64,000 bases of DNA from contig PHTZ01000001.1 of NCBI GenBank assembly GCA_002813285.1, positions 3,781,501 through 3,845,500 on the forward strand, read 5' to 3'. Every line of letters starts with the position of its first letter. The first letter of the stretch is position 1. This DNA comes from Flavobacteriaceae bacterium MAR_2009_75 (GTDB lineage Bacteria; Bacteroidota; Bacteroidia; Flavobacteriales; Flavobacteriaceae). The notes under the pieces were generated by a model. The model had not been told where the DNA came from and ran no database searches. It saw only the letters and a program-made list of their open reading frames with translations. A program made the translations under genes and the position numbers. Of the stretch, positions 42,142 through 49,490 are shown in pieces.

Positions 42142-43335
42142 TTGCAAATTAATAAACAATTTCAGCTAACGTATTGTACCAATGTGCACCCAGGGTCAGA
42201 TTGGCAGACTACTTTCGACAGTATAAAGAAACATGTTCCTGAAATAAAAGAACAAGTGGCTAATGACAAGCCTTTTGGCTTAGGCTTAAGGTTGTCAAAT
42301 AAAGCTAGTGAAGAATTGGGAACAGGTCAGAAGCTAAATGATTTTAAGACTTGGTTGACTGAGAAGAATGTATATGTCTTTACAATGAACGGGTTTCCGT
42401 ACGGTAACTTTCATAATGAACGTGTGAAAGATGATGTACATGCCCCAGATTGGACGACTAATGAACGTCTCGCATATACAAAAAGACTTTTTAATCAATT
42501 GGCGTTGTTGCTTCCGGAAGGGATGTCCGGTGGCATATCTACATCCCCGGTTAGTTATAAATATTGGCACAAAACAGAGGGGGCGACAGAAGAGGCTTTT
42601 GCGATAGGTGCCAAACATTTGGTCGAAACGATTATCCATTTACAAAAGATTGAGGAGTCCACCGGAAAATATCTTCATTTAGATATTGAACCAGAGCCGG
42701 ATGGTATCCTTGAGAATAGCGATGAGGTTTTATCTTTTTTTTCTGATTATCTTCTTCCCACGGCTAAGAAAGATTTAAGAGAACAGCTGGGAGTAAATGA
42801 AGACGAAGCTGAAAATCTGGTTCGCAAATACATAACCGTCTGTTACGATATTTGCCACTTTTCATTGGCATATGAAGAACCGAAAGACACTTTTGAAAAG
42901 TTCGAAAAGGCCAATATTAAAATCGGTAAAATACAAGTAAGTGCTGCCTTAAAAATAATTTCCGATAATGAAAATAATCAAAAAATTTGGGAGGCTTTAG
43001 CTTTGTTTGATGAGCCTGTTTACCTGCACCAGGTGACTGAACAGATAGATGGTAGGGTTAAAACATATAGCGACCTTCCGGTCGTGCTTGATGAAAAGAA
43101 AGAATTTGAAGAATTACGCGCACATTTTCATGTACCGATTTTTGTGGAAAGTTTCGGGGCACTGTATTCTACTCAAGATCATATTCTGAAGGTGGTCGAT
43201 TATATTAAAGAGCACTCGGTAAGTGAACATTTAGAGATAGAAACCTATACGTGGGATGTTCTACCTGTTGCATTAAAGAGAGATTTAACTGAATCTATAG
43301 TGAGAGAGTTGAACTGGCTTATTGAAAAGTTCTAA
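42142..43335 (+). CDS. eboE: EboE, metabolite traffic protein (sugar phosphate isomerase-like)
   Basis: 397 residues starting at TTG, two bases after the eboD stop. No ATG precedes the conserved LTYCTNVHPGSDW opening, and the first Met is about 80 residues in. It has a xylose-isomerase-like TIM barrel with FTMNGFPYGNFHNERVKD, GISTSPVSYKYW, HLDIEPEPDG and CYDICHFSLAYEEP, where acidic and His residues could bind metal. The name comes from Nostoc ebo work; the reaction is unknown. Confidence 0.86.
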   Translation: MQINKQFQLTYCTNVHPGSDWQTTFDSIKKHVPEIKEQVANDKPFGLGLRLSNKASEELGTGQKLNDFKTWLTEKNVYVFTMNGFPYGNFHNERVKDDVHAPDWTTNERLAYTKRLFNQLALLLPEGMSGGISTSPVSYKYWHKTEGATEEAFAIGAKHLVETIIHLQKIEESTGKYLHLDIEPEPDGILENSDEVLSFFSDYLLPTAKKDLREQLGVNEDEAENLVRKYITVCYDICHFSLAYEEPKDTFEKFEKANIKIGKIQVSAALKIISDNENNQKIWEALALFDEPVYLHQVTEQIDGRVKTYSDLPVVLDEKKEFEELRAHFHVPIFVESFGALYSTQDHILKVVDYIKEHSVSEHLEIETYTWDVLPVALKRDLTESIVRELNWLIEKF

Positions 43336-43338
43336 CGC

Positions 43339-44718
43339 ATGAAGAAAACGGTAGTTATTAATGTTGTTGGGCTTACCCAACGTTTGATTGGGGAACATAC
43401 CCCATTTATCGAATCATTTTTAAAAAATGGAAGGTCGGCCTATATAGACCCGGTAGTGCCTGCGGTTACCTGTTCGGCACAGTCTACCTATTTGACAGGC
43501 AAAACGCCATCGGAACATGGTATTGTAGGTAATGGATGGTACTTTAAAGATGAATGTGAGATAAAGTTTTGGAGACAATCCAATAAACTAGTGGAGTCGG
43601 AAAAGATTTGGGATAAATTAAAAAAAATGGACCCCCACTTTTCGTGTGCCAATCTTTTCTGGTGGTATAATATGTATTCCACGGCAGATTTTAGTGTTAC
43701 GCCTCGGCCGAATTATTTGGCGGACGGTCGTAAAATTCCGGATATATATTCACATCCTGCAGAACTTAGAGATACCTTGCAAGAAGAATTGGGTACATTT
43801 CCATTATTTCATTTTTGGGGCCCTAAAACCTCTATAAAATCAAGCAAATGGATTGCCGATGCCGCGATACGCACCGATGAGATGCACAATCCGACACTAT
43901 CATTGGTATATCTACCCCATTTAGATTATAACATACAGCGGCATGGTCTTGATTTTAAGAAGATTAAGAAAGACTTGAATGAAATTGATGCAGAGGTAAA
44001 AAAATTAGTATCATATTTCAAACAACGTAATGCGCAGGTTATACTTTTATCGGAATACGGTATAACCGATGTAAACAATCCGGTACACCTCAATAGAATT
44101 CTACGTTCGAAAGGTTATTTATCTATCCGTATAGAAAGAGGTTTAGAACTTTTAGATGCGGGGGCGAGTAAAGCCTTTGCGGTAGCCGACCACCAAGTGG
44201 CTCATGTTTATTTGAATGACCCGACTATCAAACAAGAGGTCAAAGCACTTTTAGAAACAGTTACGGGTGTAGAAAAAGTTCTCTCGGGAGAGGAGATTGA
44301 AAAAGCCAATTTAGCCCACGAACGTTGCGGTGATTTGGTAGCTATAGCAGGGCCAGACTCTTGGTTTACCTATTACTTCTGGCTAGATGATGCCAAGGCC
44401 CCTGATTATGCTAGAATGGTAGATATACATAAAAAACCGGGGTATGACCCGGTTGAAATGTTGACCGATCCGAAAGACAAACTGGTCATGGCAAAGGTGG
44501 CAGGTAAATTGTTAAAAAAGAAAATGGGTTTCCGAACCGTATTGGATATTATTCCGTTGAAGGCCACATTGGTTAAAGGTTCTCATGGTCGTGTACCGGA
44601 AGATAAGGCAGATTTCCCCATCTTTATTTCTGATAATCCTACTTCGTCATTTCCTAAAGATATTGCCGCAACAGAGGTTTTCTCTATATTGGAAAACCAT
44701 ATAACCCAGACTACGTGA
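43339..44718 (+). CDS. eboF: EboF, alkaline-phosphatase/nucleotide pyrophosphatase-like
   Basis: 459 residues, type I phosphodiesterase/nucleotide pyrophosphatase fold. The nucleophile region is PAVTCSAQSTYLTGKTPSEHGIVGNGWYF, with Thr or Ser at the metal site. VYLPHLDYNIQRHG and SHGRVP supply Asp and His ligands. No signal peptide, so it acts in the cytoplasm, unlike most alkaline phosphatases. Last of the six canonical ebo genes; its TGA stop overlaps a GTG start of a further membrane gene. Confidence 0.86.
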   Translation: MKKTVVINVVGLTQRLIGEHTPFIESFLKNGRSAYIDPVVPAVTCSAQSTYLTGKTPSEHGIVGNGWYFKDECEIKFWRQSNKLVESEKIWDKLKKMDPHFSCANLFWWYNMYSTADFSVTPRPNYLADGRKIPDIYSHPAELRDTLQEELGTFPLFHFWGPKTSIKSSKWIADAAIRTDEMHNPTLSLVYLPHLDYNIQRHGLDFKKIKKDLNEIDAEVKKLVSYFKQRNAQVILLSEYGITDVNNPVHLNRILRSKGYLSIRIERGLELLDAGASKAFAVADHQVAHVYLNDPTIKQEVKALLETVTGVEKVLSGEEIEKANLAHERCGDLVAIAGPDSWFTYYFWLDDAKAPDYARMVDIHKKPGYDPVEMLTDPKDKLVMAKVAGKLLKKKMGFRTVLDIIPLKATLVKGSHGRVPEDKADFPIFISDNPTSSFPKDIAATEVFSILENHITQTT

Positions 44719-45086
44719 AAAATATATTTAAAATATCGGGAGTAGTATTTGCCATACTATTTATATGGGCGGCTTATTTGCAGTACAATGACCCTGATGC
44801 CTTTTTGTGGTATATAATTTATGGCTTGGCCGCTTTCGGTTGTCTGCTATTCGCATACGGCAGATTGGGTTTTAAAGTTTCCTTGATATTTTGTTTGGCC
44901 TATCTGATAGCCACAGCTTTTCTATGGCCAGAAAAGTTTGAAGGGTTCACTATTGGAGAGGGTGATATCGTAAATATTGAAAAAGGTAGAGAGGCCTGTG
45001 GAATGTTAATTGTCGCCCTCGTATTTTTAGTTTTCGCCTTAAGGCTTCGCTATATCAAAGGGCGACCAGAGAATAAAATTGTTTAG
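44715..45086 (+). CDS. TMEM220-like small membrane protein, coupled to eboF
   Basis: 123 residues with four hydrophobic spans (about 5-20, 30-48, 52-68 and 95-112). The N-terminal AAYLQYNDPDAFLWYIIYGLAAF matches the transmembrane-220 family (Q-x-N-D-P-D). The start is a GTG within GTGA, shared with the eboF stop, so it should be translated by re-initiation. Its own stop overlaps the convergent dnaX stop by four bases. Function unknown; the position suggests it joins the ebo pathway at the membrane. Confidence 0.8.
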   Translation: MKNIFKISGVVFAILFIWAAYLQYNDPDAFLWYIIYGLAAFGCLLFAYGRLGFKVSLIFCLAYLIATAFLWPEKFEGFTIGEGDIVNIEKGREACGMLIVALVFLVFALRLRYIKGRPENKIV

Positions 45087-46918
45087 AGGTCAAGGTCAAA
45101 AGTCTGTCGTAATAGGTCTATAGTAGGGTTCTTTTCTCTTAGTTTTTCATATTTTTCTTCTGGCGTAAAAGCAAACTTCTTGGCTGTTTCTTCATTGACC
45201 GTAATTTTCAAATTAATAAAATAATTGTTGAGTTGTGTTTTCAAGTACTCCATCAAGTCGTACTGTTCACGTTCAATTTCTTTCTTCATTGTACTATTAG
45301 GTAGTTCAATCCAAATAGTAGTATCTTGAAGAAGTTTTGGCACATCTGAGTTAAGGTTCGATGCAAGAATTTTTCTTCCTTTTACATCAATTTCATTAAC
45401 GAATTCTGCCCAATGTTTTTGCATTTCTTCTTCGGAGAAAGGAGAACGTGGCAAACTATCTATATCAATAGAATGGTCTTTTTTATTGTTTTCGTGAGCT
45501 TTCTTTGCTTTTAAGCTAGATATGGAAAGTGCTGATATACGCTTGCTTACAATTTCTGATTTTAGTTTTTTGGCTTCCTTCGAAAGTTCAGGTCGCTCTG
45601 TACCCTCTTCTGTTTTTTGGGGTTTTGGTTCGGCAACGGCTATTTCCTTTTCAGCTCGTTCTGAAGTGCGTTCATAATTAGCAATTGGCTCTGCATGTTC
45701 ACCTACTTCACTGGGTGGTTTGGTGTCGATATATTTTTGCTCGGGCTGAGGTTTTTCAACGACTTTTGTCTTTGTTTGTATATCCTTAAAATGTGATGCA
45801 GGTAGTATATAGTCGGCGGGAGCTTCGCTGACTACGTTGCCATCAAGATTTTTTTTTTCAGCCCCAAAGTCAATAGAGGCTAACTTCATCAAAGTAAGCT
45901 CTACCAATAGCCTTTGATTTCTGCTGGTTTTATACTTTAAGTCGCAATCGTTGGCCAAATCTAGAGCTTTAAGTAAAAAGCTGTTTCCGGTTTTTTTAGA
46001 CTGCTCTAGATAATGCTGTTTTGCATTATCACCGACCTCCAGTAAATTAATGGTGTCTTGATGTTGGCAAACCATTAAATCTCTAAAATGCGAAGCTAAT
46101 CCGCTTATAAAATGATGTCCGTCGAAACCTAAGGATAACGTCTTGTTGAACAGTAGCAGCAATTCGGGTATGTTGTGCTCCAACATAAAATCGGTGGCTG
46201 CAAAATAGGTGTCATAATCAAGAACGTTGAGATTTTCGGTAACCGCTTTTCTGGTTAGTTCTTTCCCTGAAAAACTGACCACCCTATCAAAAATGGATAG
46301 GGCATCGCGCATCGCACCATCCGCCTTTTGGGCAATAATATGCAGTGCATCGTCTTCAGCGTTGATATCTTGGCTTTCGGCTATGTATTTTAAATATTCG
46401 GCTGCATCTTTAACTGTAATTCTCTTAAAATCGAATATCTGGCAGCGCGATAATATGGTAGGTATAATTTTATGTTTTTCAGTAGTCGCCAGAATGAAAA
46501 TTGCATGTTTTGGAGGCTCTTCCAGTGTTTTTAAGAAAGCATTGAAAGCCGATTGGGAAAGCATATGAACCTCATCGATGATATAGACCTTGTATTTGCC
46601 GACCTGAGGTGGAATGCGTACTTGGTCAATTAGATTACGAATGTCATCTACCGAATTGTTCGATGCGGCATCGAGCTCAAAAATGTTAAAAGCGAAATCT
46701 TCATCCTCTCTTTCAGTACCGTCTTGATTGATTTTTTTGGCTAAAATTCGGGCACAAGTTGTTTTACCGACTCCTCTTGGTCCACAGAACAGAAGTGCCT
46801 GTGCCAAATGATTGTGCTCGATGGCATTGGTAAGGGTGTTTGTTATGGCCTGTTGCCCAACCACGTCTTTAAACGTTTGGGGTCTGTACTTGCGGGCCGA
46901 TACTACAAAATGTTCCAA
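45083..46918 (-). CDS. dnaX: DNA polymerase III subunit gamma/tau
   Basis: Clamp-loader ATPase. 611 residues: KYRPQTFKDVVGQ start, Walker A CGPRGVGKTT, FELDAASNNSVDDIR, DEVHMLS (Walker B), EEPPKHAIFILATTE and the sensor ILSRCQIFDF. The zinc-binding CxxC set that normally lies between Walker A and the ELDAAS motif is missing: the segment reads KKINQDGTEREDEDFAFN. The second half (360-611) is a charged linker plus tau-like C-terminal domain. No obvious slippery A-run frameshift signal was noticed. Confidence 0.95.
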   Translation of the reverse strand: MEHFVVSARKYRPQTFKDVVGQQAITNTLTNAIEHNHLAQALLFCGPRGVGKTTCARILAKKINQDGTEREDEDFAFNIFELDAASNNSVDDIRNLIDQVRIPPQVGKYKVYIIDEVHMLSQSAFNAFLKTLEEPPKHAIFILATTEKHKIIPTILSRCQIFDFKRITVKDAAEYLKYIAESQDINAEDDALHIIAQKADGAMRDALSIFDRVVSFSGKELTRKAVTENLNVLDYDTYFAATDFMLEHNIPELLLLFNKTLSLGFDGHHFISGLASHFRDLMVCQHQDTINLLEVGDNAKQHYLEQSKKTGNSFLLKALDLANDCDLKYKTSRNQRLLVELTLMKLASIDFGAEKKNLDGNVVSEAPADYILPASHFKDIQTKTKVVEKPQPEQKYIDTKPPSEVGEHAEPIANYERTSERAEKEIAVAEPKPQKTEEGTERPELSKEAKKLKSEIVSKRISALSISSLKAKKAHENNKKDHSIDIDSLPRSPFSEEEMQKHWAEFVNEIDVKGRKILASNLNSDVPKLLQDTTIWIELPNSTMKKEIEREQYDLMEYLKTQLNNYFINLKITVNEETAKKFAFTPEEKYEKLREKNPTIDLLRQTFDLDL

Positions 46919-46951
46919 AAGGTTCTAATTAGAGATGATGCGACGTAGCTA

Positions 46952-46959
46952 CAAATATA
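46952..46959 (-). promoter_or_regulatory. Probable -7 box of dnaX
   Basis: Minus strand reads TATATTTG (TAnnTTTG), giving a leader of about 27 bases to the dnaX ATG. No clear -33 element. Confidence 0.45.
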
Positions 46960-47024
46960 AAAATAGCAAAGGTTCGAGCCTTTTTTTTTGGTAGGATAAA
47001 GTCTTAATTTATCAACAATTAGTC

Positions 47025-47032
47025 TAATTTTG
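47025..47032 (+). promoter_or_regulatory. -7 box of rnpB
   Basis: TAATTTTG lies seven bases before the predicted 5' end of the RNase P RNA at about 47039, the spacing expected for a Bacteroidota promoter. Confidence 0.65.
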
Positions 47033-47037
47033 CGAGT

Positions 47038-47356
47038 TGAGCAGACCACCTTATCGCTGCCGTTCAAATTATTTTGGACGGGAGAGGAAAGTCCGGACAC
47101 CATAGTGCGGCATAGCGGGTAACACCCGTCGTTCGTTATTTAATGAATAGGACAAGTGCAGCAGAAAGAATGTACAGGTAATGCTGTAGTGAAACCAGGT
47201 AAACTCTATGCGGTGAAACGTCATGTAAATCGGTGCTTGAGGGCTGCACGCCCAAATCGAAGGGTAGGCGGTTAGAGTCTAGCAGTAATGCTTGAACTAG
47301 ATAAATGATAAGGGAAGGCCTTTGGGTCTTACAGAATCCGGCTTATGGTCTGCTTA
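47038..47356 (+). ncRNA. rnpB: RNase P RNA, class A
   Basis: Catalytic RNA that removes tRNA 5' leaders. The conserved CR-I block GAGGAAAGTCCGGACACC lies at 47084-47101. The 5' AGCAGACC (47040-47047) pairs with GGTCTGCT (47347-47354) as helix P1, and the 3' conserved ACAGAATCCGGCTTATGG precedes it. The internal GGGTAACACCCG and GTGAAACGTCATG-type helices fit the ancestral fold. About 318 bases. Divergent from dnaX; downstream gene rsmD converges. Confidence 0.95.
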
Positions 47357-47380
47357 TTTTTTGTGGGAAATGAATTAAAG

Positions 47381-47926
47381 CTATTCTTCGTTTATTTGAA
47401 AAAAACTGAAAACGCTTCCACCATATTTCCTCTTTTCGTTAAAATTCTCGAGATGTGATAAATCCATATGGCTGGCATGCTCGATAATCAATACTCCGCT
47501 TTTCTTTAATAAATCATTCTCGAAAACCAAATTCGGAATTTTTTCAAATTCAGTAATATCTAAATCATAAGGGGGGTCGGCGAAAATAATATCCGACTTG
47601 ACCATCGACCTTTTTAAATAATCAAAAACATCGCTTTTTAGGGCTGTAATATTTAATTCTAAAGCTTTGGAAGTATCGCCAATAAACCTGACACAGCCAT
47701 GATGACTATCTACAGCTGTAATTTCATGAGTACCTCTAGAACCAAATTCGTATGCGATATTGCCTGTGCCGCTAAATAAATCGAGAACAGAAATTTCATC
47801 AAAATAATAGCGATTGTTCAATATATTGAACAGTGCTTCTTTCGCCATATCGGTGGTAGGCCTGACCGGAAGTTTTTTCGGGGCGGTGATTCGCTTCGCT
47901 TTATGTATACCTGAAATAATTCGCAT
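47381..47926 (-). CDS. rsmD: 16S rRNA (guanine966-N2)-methyltransferase RsmD
   Basis: 181 residues. N-terminal MRIISGIHKAKRI and VRPTTDMAKEALFNIL, SAM motif VLDLFSGTGNIAYEFGSRG, and catalytic FADPPYDLD (DPPY) are all typical of RsmD. Its start shares an A with the DUF3822 stop (TAATG), so it is the third gene of a coupled minus-strand set with DUF3822 and a pseudopilin-like protein. Confidence 0.95.
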   Translation of the reverse strand: MRIISGIHKAKRITAPKKLPVRPTTDMAKEALFNILNNRYYFDEISVLDLFSGTGNIAYEFGSRGTHEITAVDSHHGCVRFIGDTSKALELNITALKSDVFDYLKRSMVKSDIIFADPPYDLDITEFEKIPNLVFENDLLKKSGVLIIEHASHMDLSHLENFNEKRKYGGSVFSFFQINEE

Positions 47927-48759
47927 TAGAGCGCATTTATAACTGTGAAATCAATCGTTTCTTTAGAGTTGTCGATGTAGGGGTGGACACCGAAATCAGG
48001 AACAAATATTGATAAATTCTTGATGTATTTATGGCATATATCGTAGATGTCGTCACCTTCATTGATGGCGCCAAAAAGTTTTAATGAAACGGTTTCAGTA
48101 TCGAATTTTAGTTGTTCTAAAGCAAAGAGTAGATAGTAAAGAAAGTCTTCTTTGGTATTAAATCTAAAGCTGTTGAACAGTAGAAGGTTTTTCTGGTCGA
48201 TAATCGTGAGGTCCATTTGTTTTTCTTGAACGTAGACGAAGCAAACAGGTTGTTTGGCCTGGGTCTTGGCATTAAGGAGTGATTCTACCATCACAGTACC
48301 GTTATGCTTAAAAGTGAACGCTCCGTAAAGTTCATAAATGTAATTGTTTATGTTCACGAAGGGTACATACACATTAACCATGTCGTGGCTTTCGAACTCA
48401 TCGTAGGCCAAATGGTCATTCGCCAGTATTTTGGTATTGAACTTAAGGTAATTTGCTAATTCTGAAGGGTCGAAAAGTGATTTGGGTACTAGGCTGAAAA
48501 GTTGGTTTCGGTGAACGACCACCACTTCAACAAAATGTTGATTGGTGAGTTTGTTCGATTTTAGCAGTTTTTTTAAACGCTTTAAAATTTCATAAGGAGT
48601 AAGCGTTTTTTCAAATAATAGATTTTCTGAACTTATCACAGAATTCGATACAGAATCGAATACACAAAAAGAAAGTCCATTCAGGCTAACCTGAATGGAC
48701 AATTTCTTAAATTTTTCTACTAAATCTGTAGTGATGCTATTGGTCTCCTTTTTTGTCAT
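47926..48759 (-). CDS. DUF3822 family protein
   Basis: 277 residues from the ATG at 48759; a GTG at 48780 is possible. Sequence: LSIQVSLNGLSFCVFDSVSNSV, LTPYEILKRLKKLLKSNKL, VVVVHRNQLFSLVPKSLFD, VNVYVPFVNINNYIYELYGAF, VCFVYVQEKQMDLTIIDQKNLLLFNSF, and TVSLKLFGAINEGDDIYDICHKYI. The two-lobed beta/alpha pattern is compatible with the actin/PilM-like ATPase fold. I recall a structural-genomics structure of a Bacteroides relative being described so, but cannot verify it. Overlaps its upstream partner by 23 bases. Function unknown. Confidence 0.8.
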   Translation of the reverse strand: MTKKETNSITTDLVEKFKKLSIQVSLNGLSFCVFDSVSNSVISSENLLFEKTLTPYEILKRLKKLLKSNKLTNQHFVEVVVVHRNQLFSLVPKSLFDPSELANYLKFNTKILANDHLAYDEFESHDMVNVYVPFVNINNYIYELYGAFTFKHNGTVMVESLLNAKTQAKQPVCFVYVQEKQMDLTIIDQKNLLLFNSFRFNTKEDFLYYLLFALEQLKFDTETVSLKLFGAINEGDDIYDICHKYIKNLSIFVPDFGVHPYIDNSKETIDFTVINAL

Positions 48760-49387
48760 AAACTGGTGGCCAGTTACCACTTGTACTAACTTCTTCCATA
48801 GAACCTACTTCAATTGTGGGTCCATTAACCTCATCTACGCCAATTTCTGCTTTTTCTTTATCTAACAGTGTTTTTGGCTGATCATAAAGTACAATAGCTT
48901 TATCTACTTGAACTTTGAATACCGGAGCTCTATATCCACTCTTATCAACAAAGCCGGCCTCCATTTTAAATTTCTCTCCGTTTTGTGCATTTGGTACGTC
49001 TTCTAGATTCTTATAGCGATTATCGCTTTTAAATAAAGAATCTTTGACTGAAACGGTACCTAATGTATCGATAATCTTGACCTCTTTTAACAAATCGATT
49101 TGATAAGTTTCGTCAAACTCCATGAAAGAAGAGTCACGTTGTTGTGTAATGGTATACATTCCAGTATCGACGAACTTAATTAGACTGTTGAAGTCTTTAG
49201 CATATCTTTTGTTAACCGTTTTATAGGCCTCTTGTGCGTTTCTGATATCTTTAAGTTTAGATATAACCTGTCCAAAACGCTCTTGCTTCACTTTATTAAA
49301 TTCGATGGGGCCTGTTACAGATTGATAAATAAGATATCCCAATCCTATGCAAACTATCCAAAGTACAATTTGAATTACGGTCTTCAT
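48737..49387 (-). CDS. Single-span pseudopilin-like protein
   Basis: 216 residues. One N-terminal membrane helix (TVIQIVLWIVCIGLGYLIYQSV, residues 3-24), followed by an amphipathic helix QERFGQVISKLKDIRNAQEAYKTVNKRYAKDF resembling the start of type II secretion/type IV pseudopilins (a helix, then Ala-x-Glu-Ala-Tyr and a globular beta domain). There is no prepilin peptidase Gly-Phe-x-x-x-Glu site, so it is not a true pilin. Cotranscribed with DUF3822 and rsmD. Conserved in the family to my knowledge; role unknown. Confidence 0.6.
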   Translation of the reverse strand: MKTVIQIVLWIVCIGLGYLIYQSVTGPIEFNKVKQERFGQVISKLKDIRNAQEAYKTVNKRYAKDFNSLIKFVDTGMYTITQQRDSSFMEFDETYQIDLLKEVKIIDTLGTVSVKDSLFKSDNRYKNLEDVPNAQNGEKFKMEAGFVDKSGYRAPVFKVQVDKAIVLYDQPKTLLDKEKAEIGVDEVNGPTIEVGSMEEVSTSGNWPPVYDKKGDQ

Positions 49388-49423
49388 TTTTTAATAGTGT
49401 TATTTTAAATTTAGTGGTTACGA

Positions 49424-49431
49424 CAAATCTA
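49424..49431 (-). promoter_or_regulatory. Candidate -7 box of the pseudopilin-like/DUF3822/rsmD operon
   Basis: Minus strand TAGATTTG, 37 bases before the first ATG at 49387; no clear -33. Confidence 0.45.
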
Positions 49432-49476
49432 CAATTTTTTTTCAATCGTAAAAGTATTTCCCGTAAAAATCATGTT

Positions 49477-49484
49477 TATCTTTG
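49477..49484 (+). promoter_or_regulatory. Candidate -7 box of the helicase gene, leaderless
   Basis: TATCTTTG ends seven bases before the ATG at 49491, so transcription would start at or next to the start codon. Confidence 0.4.
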
Positions 49485-49490
49485 AGCTCT

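Noticed and set aside
46966-46980. GGTTCGAGCC resembling a tRNA T-loop
   Set aside because: No cloverleaf, anticodon or acceptor stem can be built around it; it lies in the dnaX/rnpB promoter gap.
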